From Xylaria sp. FL1777 (Eukaryota; Ascomycota; Sordariomycetes; Xylariales; Xylariaceae), in the NCBI GenBank assembly GCA_022578965.1, contig MU400905.1, forward strand, positions 1 through 24,169: a stretch of 24,169 nt of DNA, written 5' to 3'. The position numbers and the translations under genes were made by a program. Shown in pieces: positions 1-12,133 of this stretch. Below the pieces are notes generated by a model. The model was not told the DNA's origin. It saw only the letters and a list, made by a program, of their open reading frames with translations, and made no database searches. The stretch's first letter is position 1, and every line of letters starts with the position of its first letter.

Positions 1-1440
1 TACTAGTTATTTAATTTATAATATTAAATAAAATAGCTAATAGCTTATTATTATATAGTTTAAGCTTTTATAACTGCTTATTATTATGCTTTTTTATTAT
101 AACGCTAATTTTTAAAATAAAAATAAATGCTTTAATGCTTTGCGCTAAAGTATTACTAATAGCTTTAAAATTTATATTTATTAAGCATATTAAAATGCTT
201 AAGCTATATTACTATTATATTGCTTATATTATAATAGTATATTATGCATTTTTTATTGCTGTTTTTTTTATGTTAACTATATAAAAACATTAATAACTTT
301 TATGTTTGCAATATTATTAGTAAGTTTATTAAGTGCTTATAATGTAAAAAAAGCAAAATAAGCACTAAAAATAATAGTTATAATTTTATAAGTATTTTTA
401 ACTATATTAATATTTGCACGTTTTTAAGCTTTATTTTATGCTTATTTTAACTATTAAAGTTTTTTTAATCTTAAGTACTACTAATAATTTTTTAGCTTAA
501 AAAAATTAATAAAAAACTTTAATTGTTTATTAAAGCTTATATAGCTATGCGTTATTTTTATATTAATAAAGATATTTAAGCTGCACTTATAGCTAGTACG
601 CAACTTTAAGTTATAATTAAAAAAGCAAAAAAAGCTATAGCAAGTAAAAAAGCTAGAAGTTCTATATAAATAAGCTAATTAAAAAGTATTTATATAACTT
701 TTAAAGGTTAACATTATTATATATTTAATAGCTAAAAGTTTTAGTAAAATTTTAATGTTTAATGCTTAATAAAATTGTTTAATTGCTTTATTTTTTTATA
801 ATGTATACTTTTTAACTTTTGTAATTTTATGTTTATAATTTTATATTGCTATTTTTAGTACTTTATTATGTTATGCTTTACTTTAAAGTTTATAAACGTA
901 AACTTATAATAAATAGCTTTTTTAAAACTATAAATAGCAAATAGCTTTATAACAAATGTTTTAGTTTTTGCTTTATAGTTATAGTAAACTTTTTTTAGCT
1001 TAAAAAAAAACTAGTATTAATGCTTAGCTATTTTTGCTTTATGTTTAAAAGCTTTTATTTTTATGTTTTTATAGCTACTTATAACTTAATTAGTTTTTTA
1101 GCTATGTTATAATAGCTAAGCCTTTTTATATTTAAAACTTATTTAGTTATTTTATGTGCTTTTTTTAAGTTATATAATAACTAGTAGCTTAATTAAAAAT
1201 TTGTTTGCTTTTTTAGTATATTATAAATATTATTATATTTAAAGCATTAGTTTAAAAAGTGTAGTAATAACTTTTTAACTTAACTATACTAGCACATTAG
1301 CAACTTATAGCTAAGTACTTTTTAAAACGCAAAGTACTTTTTTAAGCTAATCTTTTTTATATATAGCTAAACTAATATAAAGCTTTTAACTTTATATAAG
1401 CTTTTATGCATATTAAGCTGCTTATTATATTAAAGCTAGT

Positions 1441-1680
1441 TAATAATAGTTTGTTTAAACTTTGTTTTTTTTTGTTTTTTGGTTTATTACTAAATATGCT
1501 ATGCATACATTAATTCTGGGTTTATTAGCGGCTTGTTTTTTTTGTTGCTTTTATTGCCTTTTTAGTATATTTTATAGTTTAGGATTTCCGGAAGTTTGCT
1601 TTATGCTTTGCTAGCTTAAAGTATTTTCTCCTTACTATTGTTTAGCTATATTTTGTAGCTTTAAACCTTTTTATTGCTAG
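1441..1680 (-). pseudogene. Unidentified minus-strand coding relic (basic)
   Basis: Read on the minus strand from 1680 downward, one frame runs about 80 codons with only TAA and TAG stops, all of which RIP can make from CAA, CAG or TGG. The implied protein is strongly basic, rich in Lys, Gln, Thr and Ser, with almost no hydrophobic core, like a linker or the tail of a transposase or gag protein. The DNA keeps several CpG and CpA sites (for example around 1585-1595), so it is less damaged than its surroundings. I do not recognise the family. It may belong to the same decayed gene as the patch at 3156-3725, about 1.5 kb upstream on this strand. Confidence 0.3.
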
Positions 1681-3155
1681 TTAAGTTATATGCTACTAAA
1701 GCTAGCTTTTTAAACTACTTTTAAATATAATTTGCTATGCTTATATTTTTAACTTTTTTTGCATATTTAATAGTTCTATAGTTTAGCTATAAGTTTAAAA
1801 AAAAGATTAGTAATTTTGTTTTAAGGTTAATTATGCGTATATTTTTATAAGCCTTAATAATAGCACATAAGCACTTGTTTTAAACTTGCTAAAGCGCTTT
1901 TAACAGCTTTTATTTTAGCTGTTAGTTTTGTTTTATTAATTTATGCTATATTATTAATTTATACTTAATTATTGCTTGCATTACTGCTATATATAAAAGT
2001 TTTGCTTAAATTATGCTTAGTTTTTACGCAAATTAAGCTAAGCAGCTTATTAATAACATTTGCTTTTTTAGCTTTTTATAAAGCATTTTATATTGCTTTT
2101 TTTAGTTTAAGCAATAGTTTATTTATATACTAAGCATTTTTGCTGCTGTTTTAAGGCATATTTTTTTTTAGCCCGCTTTTATTGTATGCTTAAAGGCCTT
2201 TTAGCTTAGCTTTATAAAGTAAACAAAGTAATATTTGCTCGAATTAAATTTAAATTTATATTTTTAGCTTTATTTTAAATAAACCTTATAAGCTTATTTA
2301 AGCGTTTTATAAGCTATCTTTATGTTTTTTTTAGCACTTAGTAAGTTTGTATTGTTTGCAAAAATAGCGCTTTAAAGCTTTTATATAAGCTATAGTTTAT
2401 TATATAGCAAAGCAATATATAAGCAAAAAAAAATTAGCAATAATAAAGATCTTTATAAAGTACTTGCTTTAACATATATTAAGTTTAACTTTTGTCCGTT
2501 AAAAAATAAAATTATTATGTAGTTTATTAAAAAACTTCATATTTATTATATTATTTACTTTAAAAAGCTCATTTTTTTAAGTATTTAGTAAAGCCTTTTA
2601 TGCACTATTAAGTTAAACGCTTTTGTTATGTTTAAAAAAAGCATTAAAATTGCTTCGTTTATAGCTTACGTATAATGTACTGCAAAAGTAATTAAGTATA
2701 GCGCTATTTTTATAAACTGTTATAACTTATTTTTTATTTGTTTAAAAAAAAACAGTTTATATATTATAGCAGCATAAGTTAATTTTAAAGCTATTTTAGC
2801 TTTAATAAGCTTTTTTACTGTATTTAATAAAGCAATAAGCTATTAAAAGCTTAGTAAGCTTTTATTTAGTTTATTTTTTAGAATAACTATTATTTAAGCG
2901 TTCTAAAAGCATTTTAAGTAATAATTAATCTAAAAGCTAGCTAATGCTATATTAGCTACTTGCTTAGCAAAAAACTTATGCTTGTTTTTACTGTTTTTAG
3001 GTAGCTATAAGCTGCATGCTTTTAAAAACGCGTTTAGGATTTTATTTAATTCTAGTGCTTTTTAAGCTTTTATATAGCTTAAAATTGTTTGTATTTTGTA
3101 GTAGTTTACGCTATAATAAAAAAAAAAGAAAGTTAAAAAAAGTAATAAAGTAGCT

Positions 3156-3725
3156 ATGTTTTTTAAGTTAACATTTAGTTTTAAAAAAAACCTTTTAGTA
3201 AAAACCTTTGCTTTGTTTTTAAAGGTGCTTGCTATAGTTACGTTTAAGCTGTTATTATTACAAAAGTTTAGCAGTACTAGCTTTTTTAATGCTTGTAAGC
3301 TTTTCGTTTATGCTTACTTCAAGGTTTTTTACATTATTTTAGCCTGTTTTGCTTTTATGCCTTTAGCTTTACTTCTTTTTGTATTAAAGAAGTTATATAA
3401 TTGTTGTTAAAAGTAGCTTTTAAACGCTTTAGCTTAAGCTTTTTTTTATGCTTTGTTTGCTTTGCGTTTATTCCGGTAAGCTTTTTTAGTTTAAACCTTC
3501 TGCTAGTAAACATAAGCTTTTTTTTTTTTTTGCACTGCTTGCTTTATTTTTACTGTTTACTAGTTATATTATAGCTTGCCTTTTTTTTAGTTTAGTATTG
3601 TTTTGTTTGCAATTTTATTTAAGCTATTAAATAGCTTTTTTATAGCTAGGTTTAAGTATTTAAAGTTTTTAGCGTTTGCTAAATAAAAGGTCGCTAAAAG
3701 AAAGCGTGCTTTAATTTTTACTTGT
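3156..3725 (-). pseudogene. Unidentified minus-strand coding relic (Lys/Gln-rich)
   Basis: The minus strand reads as a Lys/Gln-rich hydrophilic chain, including a run of about five Gln near its middle, with stops limited to TAA and TAG. A neighbouring frame takes over near 3410, so there is at least one indel or my frame choice is wrong on one side. The + strand holds an 84-codon open frame here (3156-3410, starting MFFKLTF) that is Phe/Leu-rich. That is what the antisense of a Lys/Gln-rich coding strand looks like, so I treat the + frame as a shadow. No domain was recognised. Confidence 0.3.
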
Positions 3726-4242
3726 TTTATGTTAGCTAGCTTTTAGTTTTGGCCTAAGTTTTTTAGGGGTTTATTCGGTTTATTAAAGCTTTTTATTTAG
3801 TATTTAAGCAGCTTATAATTGCTTTTTATTATATTTAGGCTTAATACAAAAGCAGCTTTTAAGTTTATTAATACTTAAGCTAGGTTTATAGTAATATTAA
3901 GTTTCCTTTAGTTAAAAAAAGTGCTTATGTTTTTTAAAGTAATAAGCTTAAAGTCTTAATTCTGTGTTAATAACGTAGCTTTTTTAGCTTTAGTATATAG
4001 CTTTAGTGTATACATTTAATTTTAATAATATAAGTTAAAATCCCCGAGTAATAAAGTTTTGTTAGCAAGCTGCTTTTGTTTTAGTTTCGTTAGTAGTATA
4101 AGCTACTCTTAAGCTATGCAAAAAAAAAAAAAAAAGGAATAAATGCAATAAATATTAAGGTTTTTATTTTTAAGGCTTAAGGTAATTATACACTAGTTCT
4201 TTATAGCTTTTATTTTTTTTACTTTTATTGTTAAATCTATTA

Positions 4243-4246
4243 GTAT
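4243..4246. repeat. Left target-site duplication (GTAT)
   Basis: GTAT lies directly before the first base of the left LTR, and the same four bases follow the right LTR at 19204-19207. Four- to six-base duplications are usual for Ty3/Gypsy integration. The match is short and could be chance, but it falls exactly at the ends set by comparing the LTRs. Confidence 0.55.
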
Positions 4247-4550
4247 TAAAGTAAAGTAAAGTGGCTAAATGAGCTAACTAGCTAGTTAAAGTAAGTTTGG
4301 GCTAAGTCATATAGTAAAAATAAGAGTATAAGTATTGCGCTAGATTTTAAAGTATAGATTTAACTATTACGTACACCATAATGGAAATTAGCTACAGTTG
4401 CTTTAATTATATTGTTAAATAGCCCTTTAATTAATCGTTTAATTCCCTAATTTATACATGGCTTAATTGCTTAAATACGTAAGTTATAACTTATTTTCTT
4501 GCAATTAAAGTATTATAATAAATCTTGCGCAATTATATTGCTTTATTTCA
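4247..4550 (+). repeat. 5' LTR, RIP-mutated
   Basis: This repeat aligns without gaps to 18900-19203 and, reversed, to 21663-21966, all 304 bp. I counted roughly 45 differences from the right LTR and all are C/T or G/A. It ends in CA and begins TA, which is TG after RIP, so the normal TG...CA ends can be inferred. In its first 230 bases it keeps more G and C than the right LTR; in its last 80 it keeps fewer. It should have carried promoter and polyadenylation signals, but none is recognisable after mutation. Confidence 0.85.
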
Positions 4551-4895
4551 TTAGTATTCTTAGTAAAGCTTATTTTTTACTTATAACAAATAATATTATA
4601 AAACTTACAAACAAACAATTTATTATTGCTAACTTATATGTTTAATTTATTTATTTATTAATTATTATAATTCCTATATATAGGTTATAATATATTACAC
4701 TTAGTTATTTTAGCTAGCAATAAGCAAAGCTTACTTAGCGCAAACAATTTAGTTATAATTAATATAAACGTTTAAGCTAGTAGCTTTTAATTAATAAAGC
4801 TTAAAATAAACATATAAAAATGTTAAACTATTTTTTTTAGCTTAGTTTATAAAACATTTCTATTTTTTTTAGCAAAATAATAATTAAGTATTAAA
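4551..4895 (+). other. Leader with candidate tRNA primer-binding site
   Basis: This 345-bp untranslated leader lies between the LTR and the ORF1 start. One base after the LTR end, at about 4552-4569, copy 1 reads TAGTATTCTTAGTAAAGC. Comparing it with the inverted copy near 21645-21662 and undoing RIP gives a start of TGGTG, as expected for a primer-binding site complementary to a tRNA 3' CCA end. I cannot name the tRNA. The rest is AT-rich, with a short palindrome CCTATATATAGG at 4673-4684 and no reading frame. Confidence 0.45.
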
Positions 4896-7800
4896 ATGCT
4901 AGTATAATCTTTAGAATAGCAAAGCTAGAAAACTGTTTATTAAAAGCCTTTAAAGGCTTAAAAGGAAAAAATTCTCGCTAAAAAGCTAGTACTTTACAAA
5001 AGAAAAAGCATAATTGCTCTTAAAAAAACAAAAAAAAACAAAAAATAAGCTTAAAAAAAAGTAAAAGTTGCTAAAACTTTTAAAAAGCTATAATATAAGC
5101 AAATTTAACGCTTATTTATACTAAATAAGTTTAAGCTTACGTGTTAATATATAAAGCCTTTAATAATTAAAAATATATTTTGTTTTTTAAGCTAATATAA
5201 TTCTTTATTAAAAAATAAAAAGCAAAGTTTTTTAAGTATAAGCTAGCTATTGCTTAAAAACTTTACGTAAAACATAACTATTGCTTTTTTATAGCGCTTA
5301 TTATTAAATAAAAAGGCCTCAAAAAAAAGAAAAAAGCATGCTACTTTTATAAATAAAAAGCTATAAAAAAATAAAGCTTGCTTAATAAAACTTGCATAAA
5401 GCAAAGCAAACTAAACTAAAAAACAAGAAAACTAAATGTTATAAAGCATACAAAAAAATAAAAGCGCATAAAAAACAAAAATATAAAAGCATCTAAAGAA
5501 AAACTTAAAAAGCTATAAAAAACAAGCTAGCAGTTTTTATAAATATAAACAAAAAAAATCATTAAGTTTTTTAAAAAAAAAGTCTAAAAAAACAGCATAA
5601 AAGAACTTAAATACTTAAAATACTTAAAAACTCCTAATATTTTATACCTCCTTTTTTTTTAAACTTATATTTTTACTTAGTTTACTTTTATTATTTTTTG
5701 CAGCTTACTTTTTTTATTACTTTTATATAAACTTTATTTTAATTTATTATATAGTTTAAAAGTTTAAAAATTATAGCTTAATTAAATAATCTAGCTATAA
5801 AAAATCGTTAAATTTTTTTACTTTAATATATAAGAAATATTAAAACTACTTATAAATAAAAAAAATAAAGATAATTAGCTTATTATTTTTAAAAAATATT
5901 AAAGTAACCTTATTTAGCTTAAGCTATTTTAATAATAAGCATAATGCTAAAATTAAACTATTATTTATGCTTTTTAACTTAAAGTTAAACTAATATTTGC
6001 TATTTAATAAGTTAAAAGTAAACAAATAGCTAAATAATTTAAATGTTTTTTTTTATATAAAATGTTTTAAAAATATTAACAAAATTAAACAAGTTTTTAT
6101 TTATTGTAATACTTTCTAAACAAAGAAAATAATAAAAATAATATTAAAAGATTATTTATTATAAACTAAAGCTTATAAACTACTTAAGCAAAAGTTTAAG
6201 TTTTAAAATTTTAAGCAAAATAAGTTTATTATTGCTATATTATAAGATTTTAAAGCTTATTTAAAAGCTATATACTTTATTAATTTTAAAACTTATTTCT
6301 TTTAGTATTAAGTATATACTAAAAATATTAAAGCCTAAAGAAATTACTACTTTAATTTTTAATTTACTTAAGGTTTGCTTAAAAAACTAAATTAAAATAT
6401 TATTAATAAAATAATAAAGTCTTCTAAAAAGTTATATAATAATTTAAACGAAATGTTTTATAAAAACTTTTATAAAACATTAAACAACTAAATTAATAAA
6501 AAGTTTAAGCTAGATTTTTACTTTAAAAAAACAAAAAAAACACGTAAAGCATAAAAAAAAGTTAATTATTTATATAATTATAATCTTAATAAGCTTTTAT
6601 ATACTACTATTAATACTACTAAGCTAACTATTAATATAACTATATTAGCTATTAAAACAGTTATTATTAAAAAGTAGCAAGTAAAATTAACTTAATACTT
6701 TACTTATAACTAAAACATAAATAATATTACTAAGCAAATATAACAGCTAAAATTAAAACAAAAAAACGTAGCAATTATAAAAAAAAAACTAAAAAAAATA
6801 CTAAAAGAACTATAAAATTAGTATGTTTAGCTAGTTAATTAAGAACTATAAGCATTATAATATTATAAAATTAATATAAACTTATTAAAAGAGCAAATGT
6901 TTAGCATTAATGCTATAATTTCTAAATATTTATAAAAAAGTAAATATAACTTTAAAAAACAAAAACAAAAAAAATAATTGTTTAATTTCTTACAATAAAT
7001 AAAATTAAATAATCTTTATTTAGCAAAAAAAACTATTTGTTAAAAATATAGCATAAATAATTATTATATTTATAAGTGCAACTTTGCTTACGAATTAAAA
7101 AAAGAAAACATTATATACTAAAACTCCAAATAGTGTTTAAAAGAGCTAAAATTTCTTGCAAGCCTTAAATATATAAAGGTTTTTTTTAAAGTCATAAAAA
7201 TTAGCAAAAATAAAAAAAAAATTCTAAATGCTGCAATAAAGTAAATATATAACTTTGTTTTAAGTAATAATAAGCTATTTAAACAAAAAGCTTATTATTA
7301 ACTACAGAAAAAAAACCTTGTTTTAAATAATAAAAATCTAAATGCTAAAATAAAAAGCAAACAAAAAGGTTAAAAGAAAAAAAAACTTTATTAGCTAAAT
7401 AATAAGCAGCTAAACTAAATTTTAAATAAAAAGTTTAATAATTAAACTAGTATGCTTTATAAAATAGAACTAACAAAAGCCTACAATATTAAAAAAAACA
7501 ATTTAATAAACAATAAACTAAATAATAGCTTTATTACAATTAATTAAAACTTTACATAAAGCACCTCTTATAATGTAAACAGCACTAAAGTTTTATAAAG
7601 CTATATATTAAATAGAAAAATTAGCGTAAATATGTTTTAAGCTAATTGTTATAAGCTTTTATTTAAAAAAGCTGCCTTTTATTAAACAAAAAATAAAAAA
7701 AAACCCAAAAAACAAAAAAAAAAGCTTTTTATAAGCTAAACAATCAAAAAAATTTATTTAAATAATAATAAATCTTTTATTTAACTTAACATTAAAAATA

Positions 7801-9200
7801 TACAAATAAACAATAATTTCTATAAGCAAAGTATTTTATTAAAACTAAAGAGTTTTAATTATTAAAAGCTTTAAAAAATCTAAAGAGCAAAACTTATAAA
7901 AAAAAGCTTAAAATTTAAAAAAATATAAGCTAAAAAGTCTAAGGACTTTTTAAACAAAAAAACAAATGTTATTTTTAAGAACTTTATACTAAAAGTTTTA
8001 AAGTACTTTAGTGTTTTTATTTAAACAATTGTTTAAACAAAAGCTAAATTATATTTTAAAGCAGCAAAAGTTTTTAAGCTAATGCTAAAAACAATATTAC
8101 TATTTTTAAATAACTTTAGCAAAAGCTTAAATTAAAAAATTAAACTAAATATACTATAACTTATTCTAAAAAAAAAAAACAATAAGTTAAAATATAAGGC
8201 CTAATTAAAAACTTTATTACAGGAAATCTTAACTTAAATAAACATAAAGAATGCTTTTTTTTATAAAAGCATAAACTTTTTAAAAAACAATATAAAATTT
8301 TAATAGCTAGCAGTTAAAAAAGCATAAAAAAGTTTTTAACTAATATTATAATTAGCTAATTAACTTAATAAACATAGATTGCTTAGTAATACTTACAAAA
8401 CTAGCTTTTTATTAGATTATTTAATAGCATAAATAAATAAAAGAATAAAATATAATAGTTTTATTATGCATACTTATATGCTTTAACTTAGCTTTATAGC
8501 TGCTTTTTTAAAAAAGCAACGCTATAAAATAATAAAGGTTTTTTGCAATTAAAACTAATAAAATAATTAAGTAATATTATTTTTTGCTTATATTGCTTTA
8601 GATCTTTAAACGTTAAAAAATAAGCTAAAGTTTAATAAAATGCTTTTTAAGATTTTAAACTAATATAATACTATATATTTATTATTTAAAAATAACCTAA
8701 AAAAGCAAAAGTTATTAATTGTTATACTTATGTTACCTTTAAAAAAAGTAATATTTTTAATTAAACTTTAGCTTTATGCTAATTTTATGCTAGTAACACT
8801 AAAAGGAAAAAAAAGGCCTAAAGAATTAATATAGCTAATATTAACAGTTCTAAAAAGTGCTAACTAAACTTTTAACTTTTTTAAAATAAAAATTTATAAA
8901 AAGTATAATAATTATACTAGCAGTAATAACTTAAACTTATTTAAAAAAACATTAAAATATAGATTTTATAATAAAAAAAACTTAAGCTTAATAAATTATT
9001 TTAACTAAAAATATTTAAGCTTTTTAGATTTATGCTTTATATTAGCTTTACTGCTAAAATTGCAAAATATTCTAATTATATCTTTAAGCATTATAAAGCT
9101 AAAAAAATATATATAGCTTTGCTTAAAGCTTACTATAAAAATTAAAAACAAAATTTATAAAAGAAATATTACTAGAATTATTAACTTTAAAGCATAGTTT
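4896..9200 (+). pseudogene. ORF1: gag-like polyprotein, RIP-inactivated
   Basis: The ATG at 4896 opens a frame that I followed through to about 9.2 kb with only TAA and TAG stops. Earlier ATGs are out of frame. The first part (about 4900-5640) is Lys/Gln-rich and likely coiled. The segment from about 5940 to 7035 looks like the helical, charged body of a capsid protein. A CX2CX4HX4C zinc knuckle follows at 7038-7079. About 2.1 kb of the same frame continues beyond it, where I recognise no protease or other domain. Gag would bind and package element RNA in cytoplasmic particles. A knuckle in the middle rather than near the C-terminus is unusual, and the downstream half could be a fusion, a protease region too mutated to see, or a separate inserted frame. 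The 3' limit is approximate. Confidence 0.6.
7038..7079 (+). other. Gag zinc knuckle (CX2CX4HX4C) in ORF1
   Basis: Codons run TGT, TAA, AAA, TAT, AGC and so on to TGC at 7077-7079. Cys 1 (TGT) and the last Cys (TGC) are intact. The second Cys is TAT (from TGT) and the His is TAT (from CAT), each one RIP step away. The spacing is exactly CX2CX4HX4C, and the residue after the second Cys (AGC) is one step from Gly, the usual residue there. This motif binds zinc and RNA in retroelement nucleocapsids. It sits in the same phase as the ATG at 4896. Confidence 0.75.
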
Positions 9201-10519
9201 AGCATTATTATAAACTTATTTATTAACAAAAACAGCTTTACTACTAAAAATATAAATATAACTTAAAAAAGATTTAATTAAACTAATAATTTTATTAAAT
9301 ACATAAAATGCCTAAAAATTACTATTTAAATAAATAAAAAATTGCTGCTTTTTTTACTATATATAATTAGCAAAAAACAAGCTATTTACTTTTTATTACT
9401 AAAAATAAACTTTATTATAAAATCGCAAATAAGTTTATATTTTTAGGGCTTTTATATAATAGCTAGTATAATATTTAAAACAAGCTAAATTATTATACAA
9501 ATAATAAACTATATTAAAAGTCTAAATTTAAAACCTTAAAAACATTAGTAAGCAAAAAACTAATATATATTTACTAAACTATTAGCTTAGCAAATAAGCT
9601 ATATAAAGTATAAAAATATTAGACTTTAAATAAAGAATCTAATAATTAATAAAAAAAAGCAAAAAAAAAATTAAAAAGACATAGTTTAAAAAAATATATA
9701 AGTGCAAACTTTTAAAAAAAGCAAAACTTATATAATAATATAACGTTAGTAGCTTTTTTAATTTTTTTTATACAAAATATCAAATTTTTTAAAAATCTAA
9801 AAATATAAAACAATAAAAAGGTTTGCGCTGTTTTTAATAATAATTAACTATTTAAAATACTTTTAGTTGCAATAAAAAAAACGCTAAAGCAAAAAAATAC
9901 TAAAAGATTAATAATCCCAAAAACTAAAAATCTTACATATAAATCAAAAAACAAAAATAACTTAATTATAACTTTAACCCAAATATTATTAATTTTTTAA
10001 GCTTTAAAAACTAACAAATTAATAAAAAATAAAACAATAATTTTAAATATAATATATAAAACAAAAAATAAAAAAATTTATCTTAAAAATAACGTATTAT
10101 TTAATAGCACTATTTTATTTAAATTTTATAAGTAAAAAAAGCAAGCTTTAAAAAAAGCAAGCTATTACTTAAAAAATCCTACGCTATTTTAACAAAATAG
10201 CATTTATTAAAATATATATTTACGTTTTAGCACTACTTTTAAAAGCATTTAATTAATTACTAATTAATTAGCTGTTTTTTTAAAAAAGCTTTATATAATT
10301 AACCTTACTTAACAAAAAGCAGCATTACTAACTAAAATATAATATTGCAAAAAAATAGCGCTTTCATAAAACTTTTTTAAAATAAAAAAAATATATAATA
10401 AAATCTTTCCTTTTTATAAAATTAAAACAGTTTTTTATAAAGCATAGCAAGTTTGCAATATTTTAATTTTTAAGCTCTTAAAAAACATTACTATAAAGGT
10501 TTTAAAAACTTAACTTAAG

Positions 10520-11060
10520 CATAGCATTTTTAAAAAAGCTTATAGTTTATATTACAATGCTTAGTTTTTAATGCAAAAAAAAAATAAAAAAGTTTAATTA
10601 ATTAATTTAGCTATAAAAATAAACGTAATTATTATATACAATACTAATTTTTTTTAAAGCTATAATAAATTTTCTAAAAAGTTTACAATATATAAAATAA
10701 TCTTTATAGTTAATTTATTTTTAAAATATAATTAAATACTACTTTTTATTTTTAGCTAAGCAATAATAGCTTTTTTTATACTAATAAGCTTTCTTTAAAT
10801 AACTACTTTTTTATAAAAAGCAACAAATTTAATAGCTTAATTCTTAAAAGTACTATTAAAAGTCTTATATAATATATTATTAATAAAATGCAAACCTTTT
10901 TTTAATAACGTAATAATTAAAAAACTTACTACTAAGTATAATAATTATAAAGTTGCTTTAAATATTAAGCAATTTATATTAAAACATTTTAAAAATCTTA
11001 ATGCTACGCTGCTTAATTTTAAGCTAGCTAAAATTATAGCTAATATACTTAAAAACAAGT
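10520..11060 (+). other. Reverse transcriptase domain within pol
   Basis: The catalytic box is at 10898-10909, TTT TTT AAT AAC, which undoes to Phe-Phe-Asp-Asp (TTTGATGAC to TTTAATAAC are two TG-to-TA changes). It is preceded by CKP and followed by a Val codon. The substrate-binding loop about 25 codons upstream (10808-10831) reads FLQKATNL, fitting the L-P-Q-G-A-T-N-S type found in fungal Ty3/Gypsy elements. Further upstream, near 10560-10600, is the basic KKNKK stretch of the N-terminal finger. The enzyme copies element RNA into DNA. FFDD in place of the common YxDD is a subgroup feature rather than damage, because the Phe codons are intact. Confidence 0.8.
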
Positions 11061-11379
11061 AAACAAAACAAACAACTAAAATAGTTAGCTATATATGTAG
11101 CACTAATAATAAAAGCTTAATAAAAGCAAAAATAATAAAAATTCTTAAGTAAAAAACTTACAAAAACATTACAAAAATATAATCTTTTTTAAAAATAATA
11201 GTATATTATTAAATATAAATATAAAAGTATGCTATAATTATAAAACTATTAATAATCTTATTATAAAAAAATAAGCTGTTTTGCTTTAAAAAACTACAGA
11301 AAAAAGCTATAAAAAAGCTTTAAAAAGCTATTATAACAGCCTTTATTTTTATTACTCTTAATTACATAAAAAGACTTAT

Positions 11380-11760
11380 TTAACTAAAGGTTAATGCTTT
11401 TAAAACTAATTAAAATGCTATTTTATGCTAAGAAGTTAATAAAGCTATTAAGCTAACAAAATATAAATTTAAAACATAAAAAAGCTTTAAAAAAAAATAT
11501 AATGTTATAAAATTAAAAAAGCTTACTATTATTAAAACCTTTTAAAAGTTATATAACTATTTTTATAAAATTACGTTTTATTTAAAAACTAATATAAAAG
11601 TTCTTATAGCTTAGCTAAACAATAAATTTTTAGCATTGCTAAATGTTTAATTAACAAAATAAATAGCTTATATAAAGACTTTTAATTTTATACTTTATTA
11701 TATGCTAAAAAAAAAACATACAGCTACTAATAAGCTTTTTAAAAAACTTTTTAAGCTATT
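11380..11760 (+). other. RNase H domain within pol
   Basis: The domain degrades template RNA after first-strand synthesis. The first catalytic Asp is in V-D-A at 11390-11398 (GTT AAT GCT, AAT from GAT after a T). A second is in the L-x-T-D-x-K-V-L strand at 11582-11608, with AAT from GAT at 11591-11593. The closing H-T-A-x-D motif lies at 11717-11731 with an intact His codon. Spacing between these is normal for a Ty3/Gypsy RNase H joined to the reverse transcriptase. Every inferred Asp change is a TG-to-TA step, consistent with RIP. Confidence 0.78.
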
Positions 11761-12133
11761 AAATAAATTAAATAATTATTAAAAAGAAAATATAAAAGAT
11801 TTTATTAATTTTTAACTATATATAATAGCTATTATTATTGCGTATAAAAAATTAAGCAATTAACTAGTTAAAAGCTTAGTATACTAAAGAATAAAACTTT
11901 TGCTATACTTAAAAAAAAATTAAAGCAAAAAAAGCAAGCAAATTGCTAAATATTTTGTTTTTAGGCGAATTTTAAAAGGACTTACAACAAAAAAAAAGCA
12001 AAAATACTTTAAAAAAAAAACCTTTAAATTTTTCATTAGTAAGTTTACCCTTTAAAAAAAAGCCAAGTCTAAAAAAATGCCAAAAAGGGTTATTAATAAC
12101 AAAAAAACCCAAAAAGCTTTTATTAAAAAAAAC

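Larger units (their letters stand above)
1..4242. other. RIP-mutated T-rich flank, mostly unidentified
   Basis: This is the stretch left of the retrotransposon. The + strand is T-rich and full of TAG, TAA and AGCT, as expected for CpA-to-TpA change on both strands. No open gene is present. The strand bias is opposite to that of the retrotransposon at 4247-19203, which suggests that coding here was on the minus strand, and two patches support this (about 1441-1680 and 3156-3725). Islands that keep more G and C occur near 1500-1640, 3410-3800 and 4330-4460. A run of 16 A lies at 4120-4135. I saw no terminal repeats that would define an element, and the left end is cut by the window. It may be another decayed transposon; its class is unknown. 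Confidence 0.55.

Noticed and set aside
3156..3410. 84-codon + strand open frame starting MFFKLTF
   Set aside because: It is Phe/Leu-rich low-complexity sequence, antisense to a more convincing Lys/Gln-rich minus-strand frame. There is no promoter context, no start context and no known domain.
4120..4135. Poly-A run as the tail of a LINE or processed pseudogene
   Set aside because: There is no recognisable LINE coding upstream and no target duplication around it. Similar runs occur at 16719-16734 and 20877-20891 (T), as expected in such AT-rich DNA.
8163..9190. Protease or second reverse transcriptase in the downstream half of ORF1
   Set aside because: The frame is readable, but I found no D-S/T-G protease motif and no DD box in it. 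The only convincing reverse transcriptase is at 10520-11060.
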